A stretch of 64,000 bases of DNA from an uncultured Bacteroidia bacterium (GTDB taxonomy: Bacteria > Bacteroidota > Bacteroidia > Bacteroidales > UBA932). The stretch lies in NCBI GenBank assembly GCA_902784965.1, contig CACZWU010000005.1, forward strand, positions 25,659 to 89,658, given 5' to 3'. The translations under genes and the position numbers were made by a program. Below, piece after piece: positions 46,501 through 55,484 of this stretch. Below the pieces are notes generated by a model. It saw only the letters and a list, made by a program, of their open reading frames with translations, was not told the DNA's origin and made no database searches. Position 1 is the stretch's first letter. The number at the start of each line of letters is the position of its first letter.

Positions 46501-46986
46501 GGTGTTCCAATCCATCGTGACGCTGCGTCCCGTGAAAATCCCCTGAAACGATTGGGCCTCTTTCCATTCTCCGCTGCCTTCCTTGTTCAGGAGACGGGCG
46601 GTGTAAGGGGCCTGCCGCATTCCCTGGGGCAGGGTGGCCGACAGGGTCATTGAGATCCGGTCCACCGGCTCGCGGAAACCGTGGGTGCGGACCGTCAGTT
46701 CAGCGTGGGGCCCTTCTGCGGTGACCGTGCTCCAGGGACGAGGGTCAAACGGAATGTCATGCTCGATCTTCGACAGCAGGATGTCGTCGTTCCCCTTGAC
46801 CTCTATCCAAAAGGGCGGTTCGGTCTCGATGATGCCGTCTACGGCCAGTTGGGCCGTGGCGTTGAAATCGATGGAACTGGAATGGTACGCGCGGTGCCGC
46901 AGCGCAAGATTGACGTCGGCGTCCTGCGGGGAGCAGGAAACGGCCATGACCGCCAGGAGCAGGAACAGGTATCGGGAACGTAGCAT
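43540..46986 (-). CDS. Large GH2 lipoprotein with discoidin-type domain (exo-beta-glucosaminidase/mannosidase-like)
   Basis: 1148 residues from the ATG at 46986, which begins a lipoprotein signal (MLRSRYLFLLLAVMAVSCSP; lipobox Cys). The first 330 residues include an F5/8-type C (discoidin) carbohydrate-binding fold (EWLAVDLGETHSFDQVRLHW). The GH2 sugar-binding and Ig domains follow (AWIPATVPGTVLASYLDSEM). The barrel has acid/base Glu in LLLWCGRNEGYPPA near residue 750 and the nucleophile Glu in RMFHSERGMPNFPNYE near 820. The motif set resembles exo-beta-glucosaminidase and beta-mannosidase GH2 subgroups rather than LacZ. A TATTTTTG box lies 3 bases before the ATG. Confidence 0.85.
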   Translation of the reverse strand: MLRSRYLFLLLAVMAVSCSPQDADVNLALRHRAYHSSSIDFNATAQLAVDGIIETEPPFWIEVKGNDDILLSKIEHDIPFDPRPWSTVTAEGPHAELTVRTHGFREPVDRISMTLSATLPQGMRQAPYTARLLNKEGSGEWKEAQSFQGIFTGRSVTMDWNTPRRISPEWWKFVIDMPGAEAIIWQEWRFYRDDQLLTMLMSEHFSSVWAPATAGREWLAVDLGETHSFDQVRLHWINAPAHGVLQVGNDSTSWHTVAELGGSSPMRSDTLRVRGHGRWVRVLLDASVDGMPYMLSEMEVLRSGIQKKVATADGWPVETTSYRHPDRRINLDRNWLVARQSQANEPSAWIPATVPGTVLASYLDSEMLPDPNFGDNQQYISDSYFLSPFIYRTRFTLPQGYRTGIEDERLKLHFDGINWKADITLNSSFVGRIEGAFTDASFDITHLLTADNMLEVTVYPPAHPGMTKANTQERCAPNGGVLGADNPTFHASIGWDWIPTIRGRNTGIWNDVWLERHGSVRILYPTVTPVFSALESLPPVLDTTQVSIILGATLVNDADFPVETLWEGRFGDIPFSQQVRIPARTSLPVSTRIAVNQPKLWWPNGYGEPYLYPVTMRAGNSDEAAFNAGIRRFDYDTSDGTLRIWVNGRRLVGRGGNWGFSESNLRYRAADYERAMQLHRHENFNLVRNWVGMIGDEEFYEAADRNGILVWQDFWLANPADGPDPSDEKMFMDNAENLLLRIRNHPCLLLWCGRNEGYPPASLDQALRALVAREDPLSYYISSSADDVVSGRGPYFRLPSKTYWRLDQTPWYRNESRMFHSERGMPNFPNYESLIEMMPASQAWPPSRLWGVHDFALESAQRGQTFIDAVDAYFGPSYDAETFAERAQWVNYDGYRAMFESRSRQRRGLLLWMSHPAWPSMAFCTYDWFLDTPASYYACRKACEPRHIQWNPVSERVEVVNYSAGDRSGLHATATLYTDDGRVTASRDTTLDAREDTTRELFGMNFLLAGLNGNPRWGHQVCFLRLQLFDGDQLVSHNDYVIAAEEDNLKQLNTLPHAHVKLSHRPGRDGNPAAIVVSNSSDVPALMLHFTARRGDGTRILPVFWSDNYIHLMPGEERVLTYETPEDESHALIEVSGFNVPVIETIAR

Positions 46987-46989
46987 ATA

Positions 46990-46997
46990 CAAAAATA
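46990..46997 (-). promoter_or_regulatory. TAnnTTTG box for the large GH2 gene
   Basis: TATTTTTG on the minus strand, three bases before the ATG at 46986; the tightest promoter-to-start spacing in the window. Confidence 0.5.
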
Positions 46998-47021
46998 GGA
47001 AAAAAACCTTACATTTGGCGA

Positions 47022-47029
47022 TAATTTTG
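47022..47029 (+). promoter_or_regulatory. TAnnTTTG box for the M13 peptidase gene
   Basis: TAATTTTG, 22 bases before the ATG at 47052, divergent from the GH2 promoter. Confidence 0.5.
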
Positions 47030-47051
47030 GAAAGTAACAATAAATAATAGA

Positions 47052-49079
47052 ATGAGAAAGATGGTCTTTATCCTGGCCGCCACGGGGCTCGTCGTTGCTT
47101 CCTGCGGCACCAAACAACCGGCGAAGACGGCCGGCATCAACTACGATTACATGGATACGACGGCGCGCCCGGGCGACGATTTCGCCCGTTACGCCACCGG
47201 ACACTGGATCGATTACAATCCGAAGCCGAAGGAATATTCGATGTGGGGAACGGTTTACAAGGTCCGCGATGACAACACCGCCGCCCTGGCATCGATGATC
47301 CAGGAAATCGCCGCCCGCGAGAACGAGAAGGGCAGCATCGCCCAGAAGATCGGCGACCTCTACACGATGGCCATGGATTCCGCCCGCCTGAACGCCGACG
47401 GTGCTGCACCGCTGCGGGCCCATCTGGCCGAGCTCGACGGAATCAAGACCCGCGAGGAACTGCTGCACCACTGCGCCCTGGAACACGACAACCTGCTCTT
47501 CGGGATGTATCTGGGCGCCGATGAGAAAGATGCGGACAACAACATCCTCTCGATCGGGCAGGGCGGCCTGACCCTGGGCAACAAGGAGTATTATTCTTCC
47601 AAGGATCCGCAGAACGTGAAGGTGGTTGAAGCCACGAAGGAGTACATGAAGAACCTCTTCGTCCTGGCCGGCTTTCCGGAGAAAGAGGCGGCCGCCAAGA
47701 TGGCGCGCATCTGGGCCATCGAGACCGAACTGGCCGCTGTACACTATTCGATGGAAGAGCAGCGCATCCCCGAAAAGAACTACCACAAGATGAGTGTCGA
47801 TGAACTGATGGAGACCTGCGCACCCTTCGACTGGAAGACCTATCTGAAGGACTACCGCTACGACAAGACCGACGTCGTGGACCTGGGCCAGCCGGAACCG
47901 GTGGCCAAGGCCTGCCGGATGCTGATGACGCTGCCGGTGGAAGACCTCAAGTCGCTTTATCAGTGGAAACTCATCTCCGGCGCCGGTTCGCTGCTCTCCG
48001 ACGATTTCGTCCAGGAAGACTTCGAGTACAGCCGCAAGGTCTACGGCACGGAGGAGGTTACCCCGCGCTGGAAACGTGCCGTGTCGCTGGTCGATGGCCT
48101 GATGTCCGACGCCGTGGGCCAGATGTACGTGGAGAAATACTTTCCGCCCGAGGCCAAGGTCGAGATGCTCGAACTGGTGGGCAAGTTGCAGAAATCGCTG
48201 GGCGAGCGCATTCAAGCCCAGGAATGGATGACCGACGAGACCAAGAAGGTGGCGCTCGAGAAGTTGGCCGCCTATACGGTGAAGATCGGTTATCCCGACA
48301 AGTGGGATGACTTGAGCAAGTTGGAGATCGATCCTGAAAAATCGCTCTACGAGAACGTGCGCGCCGCTTCGGCTTTCTACTGGAATCTGAACTACGAGAA
48401 GAAATACAACAAACCCGTCGACAAGAGCGAGTGGCACATGCCGGCCCAGATGGTCAACGCCTACTACAACCCTACGACCAATGAGATCTGTTTCCCGGCC
48501 GGTTTCCTGCAGCCGCCGTTGTTCGACATGCATGCCGATGCCGCTGCCAACTACGGCTCGATCGGCGTGGTGATCGGACACGAGATGACGCACGGTTTCG
48601 ACGACCAGGGCCGTCTCTACACGAAAGAAGGCAACCTGGGTGATTGGTGGACCGAGGCCGACGCCGAGGCTTTCAAGAAGCCTTGCGATGCGATGGCCAA
48701 CTATTTCAACTCACTCTGGGTGATCCCCGATGAGCTGCACGCGAACGGCACGCTCTGCCTGGGCGAGAATATCGCCGATCACGGCGGCCTGAACATTGCC
48801 TACAACGCCTTCCAGATGTGGCAGAAGGAACACGGCCGTCTGCCCGACGATCACGGCTTCACGCCTGAACAGCGCTTCTTCCTCTCATATGCCAACCTGT
48901 GGGCGGGATACGCTGCTCCGGAGATGCTGCGCTACCTGACGATGATGGATGTCCACTCCATCTACTTCCTCCGTGTCAACGGTGCCCTTCCGCAGTGTGA
49001 CTACTGGTACGATGCTTTCGGCATCCAGCCTGGCGACGCCCTCTATGTGGCACCTGAGAACCGCGTGAAAGTGTGGTGA
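47052..49079 (+). CDS. pepO: M13 family metallopeptidase (PepO/neprilysin type)
   Basis: 675 residues with a lipoprotein signal (LAATGLVVASCGTKQ; lipobox Cys), so anchored in the outer or inner membrane. The zinc site is VIGHEMTHGFDDQGR (HExxH near 509), with the third ligand and ExxxD in GENIADHGGLNIAYN. NAYYNPTTNEICFPAGFLQ is the substrate-binding stretch, and the C-terminal VNGALPQCDYWYDAFGI is typical. These enzymes cleave small peptides. The stop codon overlaps the next start by one base (TGATG), coupling it to the DUF4298 gene. Confidence 0.94.
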   Translation: MRKMVFILAATGLVVASCGTKQPAKTAGINYDYMDTTARPGDDFARYATGHWIDYNPKPKEYSMWGTVYKVRDDNTAALASMIQEIAARENEKGSIAQKIGDLYTMAMDSARLNADGAAPLRAHLAELDGIKTREELLHHCALEHDNLLFGMYLGADEKDADNNILSIGQGGLTLGNKEYYSSKDPQNVKVVEATKEYMKNLFVLAGFPEKEAAAKMARIWAIETELAAVHYSMEEQRIPEKNYHKMSVDELMETCAPFDWKTYLKDYRYDKTDVVDLGQPEPVAKACRMLMTLPVEDLKSLYQWKLISGAGSLLSDDFVQEDFEYSRKVYGTEEVTPRWKRAVSLVDGLMSDAVGQMYVEKYFPPEAKVEMLELVGKLQKSLGERIQAQEWMTDETKKVALEKLAAYTVKIGYPDKWDDLSKLEIDPEKSLYENVRAASAFYWNLNYEKKYNKPVDKSEWHMPAQMVNAYYNPTTNEICFPAGFLQPPLFDMHADAAANYGSIGVVIGHEMTHGFDDQGRLYTKEGNLGDWWTEADAEAFKKPCDAMANYFNSLWVIPDELHANGTLCLGENIADHGGLNIAYNAFQMWQKEHGRLPDDHGFTPEQRFFLSYANLWAGYAAPEMLRYLTMMDVHSIYFLRVNGALPQCDYWYDAFGIQPGDALYVAPENRVKVW

Positions 49080-49378
49080 TGAACGAGTATACGATCCAGC
49101 GAATCGTAGCGATGGAGGCGGCCTTCGACCGCACGGCCCTGGCCGTGCAGATGTTGGAGGCCGCCCTCGATACCTACGAGACCGTGAAGGTCGATATCGA
49201 CCGCCTCACGGACTATCTGGAAAGCGGTGCCTGGCGCGAAGACTTTGAGGCCGACGAGGCCGGCCTCGTACCCGGCGAGCTCAAACGCGGCGTCCTTTCC
49301 GAAGATGGCCTCTACGACCTCCTTGCCGACATCGTCCGGGTCAATGAGCATCTGCAGGAATTAGCCGGGGAAGAATAG
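49079..49378 (+). CDS. DUF4298 domain-containing protein
   Basis: 99 residues from the ATG at 49079, overlapping the M13 stop by one base; GTG codons just upstream are rejected. Mostly helical with an acidic composition (MLEAALDTYETVKVDIDRLT, YLESGAWREDFEADEAGLVP, RGVLSEDGLYDLLADI), a pattern seen in DUF4298 proteins of Bacteroidota and Firmicutes. No signal peptide; the role is unknown. It is translationally coupled to the peptidase gene but the proteins would be in different compartments. Confidence 0.82.
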   Translation: MNEYTIQRIVAMEAAFDRTALAVQMLEAALDTYETVKVDIDRLTDYLESGAWREDFEADEAGLVPGELKRGVLSEDGLYDLLADIVRVNEHLQELAGEE

Positions 49379-49386
49379 ATTTTTAT

Positions 49387-49394
49387 TAAATTTG
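49387..49394 (+). promoter_or_regulatory. TAnnTTTG box for the NSS transporter gene
   Basis: TAAATTTG, 25 bases before the ATG at 49420, followed by an A-rich short leader. Confidence 0.5.
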
Positions 49395-49419
49395 TATCAT
49401 TCTTTAAAAAAATGATAGC

Positions 49420-50787
49420 ATGAGAACAGCGGACAATCAACCCTCAAAACGCGATTCGTTCGCCAGTTCGTTCGGCGTCCTGGTGGCCATGGCCGGTTCG
49501 GCCGTCGGCCTGGGCAACCTTTGGAGATTTCCCTACCTGGTGGGAGAAAACGGTGGTGCAGCCTTCATCCTCATCTACCTGGGATTCGTGATCCTGGCCG
49601 GCCTGCCGGTCATGCTGGCCGAATTTATCATCGGCCGTCGCAGCCAGGCCAGTGCCCGCAGGGCCTTCCAGGTCCTGGCGCCGGGAACCCACTGGGGCAT
49701 CACCGGCATATTGGGAGTCATTTGCTGCGTCCTCATCCTGTCGTTCTATTCCGTTGTGGGCGGGTGGGGGATCGAATATCTCTTCAAGTCTGTCCGATTT
49801 GACTTTACCCACGGAAACCAGGAGAACCTGAAGACGCTGTTCTCCACCTTCTCCACCTCCGTCTGGCGGCCGCTGATCTGCCATACGATCTTTCTGGTCC
49901 TGACAGCCGGCATTGTGATTGCGGGCGTACAGAAAGGCATTGAGAAGTTCTCCAAGGTGATGATGCCGCTGCTCTTCCTTATCGTCATCGGCATTGCTGT
50001 CCGTTCCATGACACTTCCCGGCAGCGGCCCCGGCTTAAGTTATCTTTTCAAGCCCGATTGGTCCAAGGTGACCTCACAAACCTTCCTGGCCGCGCTGGGA
50101 CAGGCCTTCTTCTCGCTGTCGTTGGGAAGCTGTATGGTCATTACTTACGCCTCCTACGTAAAGAAAGATGCCAATGTCATCTCCCTGAGCGCCCAGACGG
50201 CTGCAGCCGATACGGTGTTCGCCCTTATTGCCGGCTGTGCCATTATGCCGGCCGTGTTCGCCTTCGGCATCAGCCCGGGCGAAGGTCCCGACCTGGTATT
50301 CGTTACCCTGCCGCACATCTTCAGCCAGATGCCGCTGGGCGGTGTCATCGCCATCTTCTTCTTCGTGGCGCTGCTGCTGGCAGCCCTTACATCGGCCATC
50401 TCTATCCTGGAAGTGATTGTGGCATTTTGCATTGAAGAATTCAAACTGCCCCGCAAAGTGGCGGTTATTCTGGTCTTCTTTCTTATCTGGGTGTTGGGCG
50501 CCCTCTGCTCTCTTTCGATGGGTCCGCTCAGCAACTGGAAGGTTCTGGGCAAGAACATCTTCGACCTCTTTGACTTCCTGTCGGCCGACTTCCTGATGCT
50601 CTTAGGTGGCCTTCTGATTGTCATTTTCGCGGGCTGGAAGCTGGGGCGGAAAGTCGTGTATGACGAGGTCACCAACGGCGGAAAACTACCCGTTCCCGCC
50701 TGGTTGCTCAATACCCTCCTTTTCCTTATCCGCTTCGTTGCTCCTGCCGCCCTGCTGGCTATCGCCATTTTCCAGATACACGAGTAG
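49420..50787 (+). CDS. Neurotransmitter:sodium symporter (NSS) family transporter
   Basis: 455 residues, about eleven hydrophobic helices. The first helix carries the NSS sodium and substrate site (AGSAVGLGNLWRFPYLVGEN, with GGAAF after). ALGQAFFSLSLGSCMVITYA is the helix 6 unwound region, and TSAISILEVIVAF helix 8. Bacterial NSS proteins import amino acids such as Leu, Trp or Tyr with sodium. The eleven-helix form is common in bacteria. It is convergent with the outer-membrane barrel gene with only 7 bases between. It could supply an amino acid to the NRPS, but nothing in sequence shows that. Confidence 0.92.
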   Translation: MRTADNQPSKRDSFASSFGVLVAMAGSAVGLGNLWRFPYLVGENGGAAFILIYLGFVILAGLPVMLAEFIIGRRSQASARRAFQVLAPGTHWGITGILGVICCVLILSFYSVVGGWGIEYLFKSVRFDFTHGNQENLKTLFSTFSTSVWRPLICHTIFLVLTAGIVIAGVQKGIEKFSKVMMPLLFLIVIGIAVRSMTLPGSGPGLSYLFKPDWSKVTSQTFLAALGQAFFSLSLGSCMVITYASYVKKDANVISLSAQTAAADTVFALIAGCAIMPAVFAFGISPGEGPDLVFVTLPHIFSQMPLGGVIAIFFFVALLLAALTSAISILEVIVAFCIEEFKLPRKVAVILVFFLIWVLGALCSLSMGPLSNWKVLGKNIFDLFDFLSADFLMLLGGLLIVIFAGWKLGRKVVYDEVTNGGKLPVPAWLLNTLLFLIRFVAPAALLAIAIFQIHE

Positions 50788-50794
50788 CGGGCAC

Positions 50795-52603
50795 TCAGAA
50801 ACTCCATTTGCAGCCGAGCACGAACAGGCGTCGGCTGAGGTAGGCGCGTTCCACATGGATCTGGGTTCCGTCGGCTGATTCCATGTGCACGATCTTCGGC
50901 ATGTCCGCCAGGTCTCGGCCTTCATAATAGAGGGTCAGCCGATTGAAGGTTTTCGAGAGCTTGACATTTACTTCGCAGTACTCGTTGAGCATGGCGAAGA
51001 ACGTAGTGATTTTGCTCTGGTATTTCAAATGGGTCGATATCGTCCATCCTTTTCCCAAATCGGCGGATAACTCTGCCTGCACGTTCCAGTCGTCCGATCG
51101 CCTGAGCGTGTCGGTAGCCTGCTGCCGTCGCCAGGAGTGGTTGTGGCCGGAGCTTATCTTGGCCGTCAGGCCGTTCGCATCCCATCCGACGACATGTTCT
51201 ACACCCACCTGTTTGCTGTCCAATCCATTGAGCCATGTAAAGATCTGGTACTGACGGCCGTCGATCTGTTCACTGAACCAGGTTTGCACGATCTCGTTCC
51301 GGCTGTGCGAATAGGACAGGGAGCCCGTTGCGTAGAAATTATTGTGCTGGTAGGTGTATGACAGGCCATATTTCTGCGAAACAGTCGATTTCAGATAGGG
51401 GTTGCCCCGATACAGTCGGTCGATATATTCTCCGGTGCGGTCGAACCAGCAGACCTGCAGATCGCTGGGATGGTTCACGGAAAGGATGTTGGTCAGGGAC
51501 AGGCTGTGATCGGCTGCCATCTGCCACGAAAAACAGCTCTGGCCGACGGCATAGGGTTTCTGATGCTGCATGCCCTGGTTGTGGTACGCTTCAGACAGGC
51601 GACGGGCATACCACATCAGCGCATAATCGGTGTGGAACTGGATATTCTGGAAGGTGAGATCGGCCGCCAGATAGGGCTGGATATCCAAAGCATAGAAGTT
51701 GAAACGATCCCGGAGCGCCGTGGAATCCCGCCAGTCATATTCCTTCTCATCGATGGGACTGGAAGCCGTCGCACCGCTGTTGTCGTAGATGGAGGAGTTG
51801 GCCGTCATCCGCAGGCCGGGATCGAGGACGAGTTTCACCTTCCCCGTCAGGACGGAATCCTTGAAATGCACAACACCGCCGACCCGACTCGAAAGGGTAC
51901 GTGGGGTGATGCGGAAGATATCCTCCCACCGGTCATCCGGATCCTGCAATCTCGTCGTAAAAAACGCGGTCGTTTCTTTCTGCACGATTTGCCCGAATGA
52001 AAGCGAGGCGGCCAGTCTCCTGCGGGGACTCCCGAGCTGACGGGAGAAAGACAGGCCGGTGCCGGCATTGTGATTCCGCAATTCATTGTGGTCCCCGTAG
52101 TAATCCAGTGTCATATCCTCGCTGAGGCGGTTGTTCTCGTTGTCGGACCGGCTGTGGTCGAACTGGTATTGGATCCAGACGGAGAAGCTGCGTCCGGGCG
52201 CACGCTGCCAGGTCGCCTCTGTCTGGAACCGGGTCGTCAAGGGATTGTACTGGGAAAGCTTCAGCAGCCCGTCCATCAGCAGATAGTCGCGAAAGTGGCG
52301 GGCATCTCCCTGGAGATAATCCTTGGTGACCGATTCATAACTCCCGGAAAGACTTGTATTCCAGATAAGCGTGGAATCCTTGTAACTAAGTTCGAAACCG
52401 CCTTGTCCCAAATTGTGATGCAGGAGCTCATTTTTCTGCAAAGTGCGCAGGCCATCCCGTAAGCCGATGCCACCGGCCGCATCGATGGTCCCGGACCACT
52501 GGGCAAGAGCTGGAACCGCTGAGAGAAGAAAGAGCAGGCAGGCGGGCAGCAGCCGCCGCTTCAACAAGCGGTCAATCCTTGGATGTTGCAATCTCGATAT
52601 CAT
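50795..52603 (-). CDS. Outer-membrane beta-barrel protein (TonB-receptor-like barrel without plug)
   Basis: 602 residues from the ATG at 52603 (MISRLQHPRIDRLLKRRLLP), the start of a signal peptide ending AVPALAQ. It overlaps the MscS stop by 32 bases; an upstream extension in the same frame would lie inside the MscS gene. Alternating amphipathic strands run throughout (FHTDYALMWYARRLSEAY, NNFYATGSLSYSHSRNEIVQ), ending in FVLGCKWSF with the terminal Phe typical of BAM substrates. No TonB box, plug or CarboxypepD_reg domain is seen. It is the last gene of the NRPS operon and might export or receive the product; this is inference. Confidence 0.72.
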   Translation of the reverse strand: MISRLQHPRIDRLLKRRLLPACLLFLLSAVPALAQWSGTIDAAGGIGLRDGLRTLQKNELLHHNLGQGGFELSYKDSTLIWNTSLSGSYESVTKDYLQGDARHFRDYLLMDGLLKLSQYNPLTTRFQTEATWQRAPGRSFSVWIQYQFDHSRSDNENNRLSEDMTLDYYGDHNELRNHNAGTGLSFSRQLGSPRRRLAASLSFGQIVQKETTAFFTTRLQDPDDRWEDIFRITPRTLSSRVGGVVHFKDSVLTGKVKLVLDPGLRMTANSSIYDNSGATASSPIDEKEYDWRDSTALRDRFNFYALDIQPYLAADLTFQNIQFHTDYALMWYARRLSEAYHNQGMQHQKPYAVGQSCFSWQMAADHSLSLTNILSVNHPSDLQVCWFDRTGEYIDRLYRGNPYLKSTVSQKYGLSYTYQHNNFYATGSLSYSHSRNEIVQTWFSEQIDGRQYQIFTWLNGLDSKQVGVEHVVGWDANGLTAKISSGHNHSWRRQQATDTLRRSDDWNVQAELSADLGKGWTISTHLKYQSKITTFFAMLNEYCEVNVKLSKTFNRLTLYYEGRDLADMPKIVHMESADGTQIHVERAYLSRRLFVLGCKWSF

Positions 52604-54968
52604 TGGATACCAGTGTATTGTAAATGACTTCCGTGGCCCTGGGGACAAAGACGGCCATTTCTTCCACAAGCACCTGCTGGCTGACGATGATCTTGACGCC
52701 GTATTTTTCAAAACTGGAAACCATGACACGGACGCCAAAATTCGGATTGAGGATGTCGCGGTCGTATTTGTCCTTGTTGTTCAACGAGGTGACGGCTTCC
52801 GTGACCAGTTGGCGGACTTTGTCGATGTCGGTGCCGAAATTGACGACGATGGGAATCCGGACGAACTCATAGGAACTGCCCTTGCTCAGGTTCGTGAAAT
52901 TGTTGCTGAAGAACTTGTTGTTGTCAAAATAGATGGATTTCCCGTCAGGGGTCTTGATTTTCGTATACTGATAGCCGATTTCCGAAACCCCGCCCCGGAT
53001 TCCGTCGATTTCGATGATGTCGCCTACGCGCATACGTCCGTTCATAAGCTGGATACCGTGCATGAAGTTGTTGATGGTATCTTTCAGGGCAATGCCGATG
53101 CCGGCCGAGAAACCGCCGGCGACCAGTCCCAGGGAACTTATCGGAATGCGCAGCATGACAAAGGCAATGACGATGTACGTCATCCACACCAGCACGGAGA
53201 TGATGCTGTTGTCGAGCGATAAGTTCAGCTCGTTCATACGGATTCTCGTGCGTTTGGTCTGTCGGCAGAACTGCCGGTACCGGCATCCCAGCCAGCAATA
53301 ATGGATGACCTTGTCGAGATACCGGAAGATGAGGAACAGGCAGGCGAGCCAGATGATCAGGTGGAGGGATATCTTCAGGATATCCTCTCCGTTATGGTCG
53401 GTCAGCGAGATGAACGGCTGGTGGAAAATGGTATCATAGATCATGTCGAACTCGAACACGTCCATGGTCAGGCGGAGACAGAAAGGGACCGACAGCAGCG
53501 CCAGCATGGGCAGGATGACGCCGACCACCAAGTCGTAGAACCAGGTGAAACCGAAGAGCAGCGAGCCTTTCTTGAGTCCTGTCAGGTTGGACAGTCTGTC
53601 CAGATATTTGTCTATGGTGGGATCCAGTCGCCGTTCCTTGTAGAGTCTCAGATAGAAGGTGATGCATTGTACGGCCAGGATGATGGCCAGTTGGATATAC
53701 CACCAGGTGAGCATCAGCAGCGCGACGAAGGTAAATCCAAGGATGTCCACGACCAGCGACGCGGCGGCCACGGCGTAGGAGACCCTGGCGACGATCAGAT
53801 CGAAGCGGTTTACCTTTTTTCTGCAGCGTTTGCAGACAGAAAGCAACCAGCCGATGACGACGACCAGTACGATGGGCAGCACCAGGGTCAGCAGCGTGTC
53901 TGGGATGAAACACAAGCGGCTGACAAGGACGGTCAGCGCCGTGATCAGCGTGGGCACGTAAAGCCGGATGGTGTCTCTCAACCTGGGGGCTTCAACGCGG
54001 CAGAGAAGGGCCGTCAGGATAATGGCCAGCAACCAGACGAAATTCTTGAACATCCTCAGCAGGATGGGCAGGAGGATATCGTAGGAGGGTGTCCAGCAAT
54101 AATAGATGAGCAGGAACAGGGCGCAACCTACCAGTATGCCAGACAGGACACGTCGGCTGCGGTTCAGCTTGCGCGTGAAGGAGCAGAAGCGTGTGGACAG
54201 CCTGACGGCCAGGATGCCGGACAGACAAAGCAGCACGAAAACCAAGGCAATGTGCAGGCCGGCGTAGAAGCGGCTTCTCAAGTCGAGCTGTCCGTATTGG
54301 AAGTGGCAGTCGTCAAAGACCTGTCTCAGGAATAACGACGGAGCAGCGGCGATGTCGGACCAGGAAGTCTGCCTGTCCGTGAAAACATATTGCTCCAGCT
54401 GCTTGTAACGTGCATCGGCGAAGACATCGGCATCATTCAGGCGGAGAATGGCTGACTCGAAATATTGATAATCTGCAGCCAGCGTGCCGTACAGGGAGCG
54501 ATTGTTCTCCAATAGGAAATGGGCATAGGAGAGGCATTCCTCGCGGACGGGCTCTTTGTCCGGAGGAATGGGGCGCTGTTCCAGCAACGTGATCAGGCGT
54601 TCGTAACGGTCAATCTCAACGTTGAGTTTGTAGAACAGATTGTCGTATTCCGTTTTGATTTCGGGGAAGCGGGCAGCCTGCTGGGTTACCGCTTTCAGGG
54701 TCCAGGAGAGCGTAAAGGTGAATTGTGGATCCTGGTCGAAAAACCGCAGGAGCAAGTCTTCGTACTGGTCGACGGCCTGCGACATTTCCTGGTGCGTCCG
54801 TTCGAAGTTCGTCCTGAAACGCTGCTGTGTCTTGCTCCAGCCCAGATACTCTTCTTTCAGCGTTTTATTCAGCTCCTCCAGCGTCTTCGAAGAAGACGAC
54901 ACGAAATTTTCGGCCTGAAGCGGCAGTATCGCCACCAGGACCATGATCAGGATGACAATTCGTTTCAT
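52572..54968 (-). CDS. Large MscS-family mechanosensitive channel
   Basis: 798 residues. A signal-like start (MKRIVILIMVLVAILPLQAE) leads into a periplasmic coiled region (about 25-215), then about ten hydrophobic helices. The MscS core near residues 590-780 has AGGFSAGIGIALKDTINNFM (pore helix), GRMRVGDIIEIDGIRGGVSE (beta domain) and FVRIPIVVNFGTDIDKVRQL. This resembles the MscK/MscM long form rather than E. coli MscS. It is 4 bases after the thioredoxin-like gene and overlaps the barrel gene by 32 bases, so all lie in the NRPS operon. It could release small solutes or the product across the inner membrane. Confidence 0.88.
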   Translation of the reverse strand: MKRIVILIMVLVAILPLQAENFVSSSSKTLEELNKTLKEEYLGWSKTQQRFRTNFERTHQEMSQAVDQYEDLLLRFFDQDPQFTFTLSWTLKAVTQQAARFPEIKTEYDNLFYKLNVEIDRYERLITLLEQRPIPPDKEPVREECLSYAHFLLENNRSLYGTLAADYQYFESAILRLNDADVFADARYKQLEQYVFTDRQTSWSDIAAAPSLFLRQVFDDCHFQYGQLDLRSRFYAGLHIALVFVLLCLSGILAVRLSTRFCSFTRKLNRSRRVLSGILVGCALFLLIYYCWTPSYDILLPILLRMFKNFVWLLAIILTALLCRVEAPRLRDTIRLYVPTLITALTVLVSRLCFIPDTLLTLVLPIVLVVVIGWLLSVCKRCRKKVNRFDLIVARVSYAVAAASLVVDILGFTFVALLMLTWWYIQLAIILAVQCITFYLRLYKERRLDPTIDKYLDRLSNLTGLKKGSLLFGFTWFYDLVVGVILPMLALLSVPFCLRLTMDVFEFDMIYDTIFHQPFISLTDHNGEDILKISLHLIIWLACLFLIFRYLDKVIHYCWLGCRYRQFCRQTKRTRIRMNELNLSLDNSIISVLVWMTYIVIAFVMLRIPISSLGLVAGGFSAGIGIALKDTINNFMHGIQLMNGRMRVGDIIEIDGIRGGVSEIGYQYTKIKTPDGKSIYFDNNKFFSNNFTNLSKGSSYEFVRIPIVVNFGTDIDKVRQLVTEAVTSLNNKDKYDRDILNPNFGVRVMVSSFEKYGVKIIVSQQVLVEEMAVFVPRATEVIYNTLVSNDIEIATSKD

Positions 54969-54972
54969 GGTA

Positions 54973-55479
54973 TTACTGCTTCACGACAGAAGGCGTCCAG
55001 TTCTTGAAAAACCGGACCACTTTGGCCTTGTCATATCCCTGGCCTTCCTCGAGGAAGCTGGAGTCCTGGATGTGGATGACCTTTCCTTTGTCGTCGAGGA
55101 CCACGAACACCGGGTAGCCGAAGCGGCCCGGGTTGTCGAGCCGTTTCATCATCTTCTCGGAACGTTCTTTCCGGGCGGGGTCGTCCTTGAACTCCTTGGG
55201 CGAGTAATCGACGTGGATGTATACGAAATTGTCTTTGACCAGCTTGCTGATCTCGGCGTCTTTGGTGATGAAGTCGGCAAAACGGAGGCACCAGGGGCAC
55301 CAGTTTCCGCCCACCTGGCAGACTACGAACTTGCCGTCGGCCTTGGCCTGCCTGACGGCCTGGTCGATCTGGGTCAGCTGGTTGAGGCTTCCGTCATAGA
55401 CTTTCGGAAGTCCTTGCTGGGCACTGGCCAGGAAAGGCAGCAGCGCCACGAATAACGTGAGGGTGAGTATTCTTTTCAT
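54973..55479 (-). CDS. Secreted thioredoxin-like protein
   Basis: 168 residues with a signal peptide (MKRILTLTLFVALLPFLASA). The thioredoxin-fold active site is VGGNWCPWCLRFADF, a CPWC motif with the preceding Trp, resembling the DUF255/thioredoxin_7 group. GRFGYPVFVVLDDKGKVIHI has the cis-Pro. It probably reduces or oxidises disulfides in the periplasm. It starts 5 bases after the NRPS stop and ends 4 bases before the MscS start, so is co-transcribed with both. Its link to NRPS product chemistry is unknown. Confidence 0.9.
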   Translation of the reverse strand: MKRILTLTLFVALLPFLASAQQGLPKVYDGSLNQLTQIDQAVRQAKADGKFVVCQVGGNWCPWCLRFADFITKDAEISKLVKDNFVYIHVDYSPKEFKDDPARKERSEKMMKRLDNPGRFGYPVFVVLDDKGKVIHIQDSSFLEEGQGYDKAKVVRFFKNWTPSVVKQ

Positions 55480-55484
55480 ATGCT

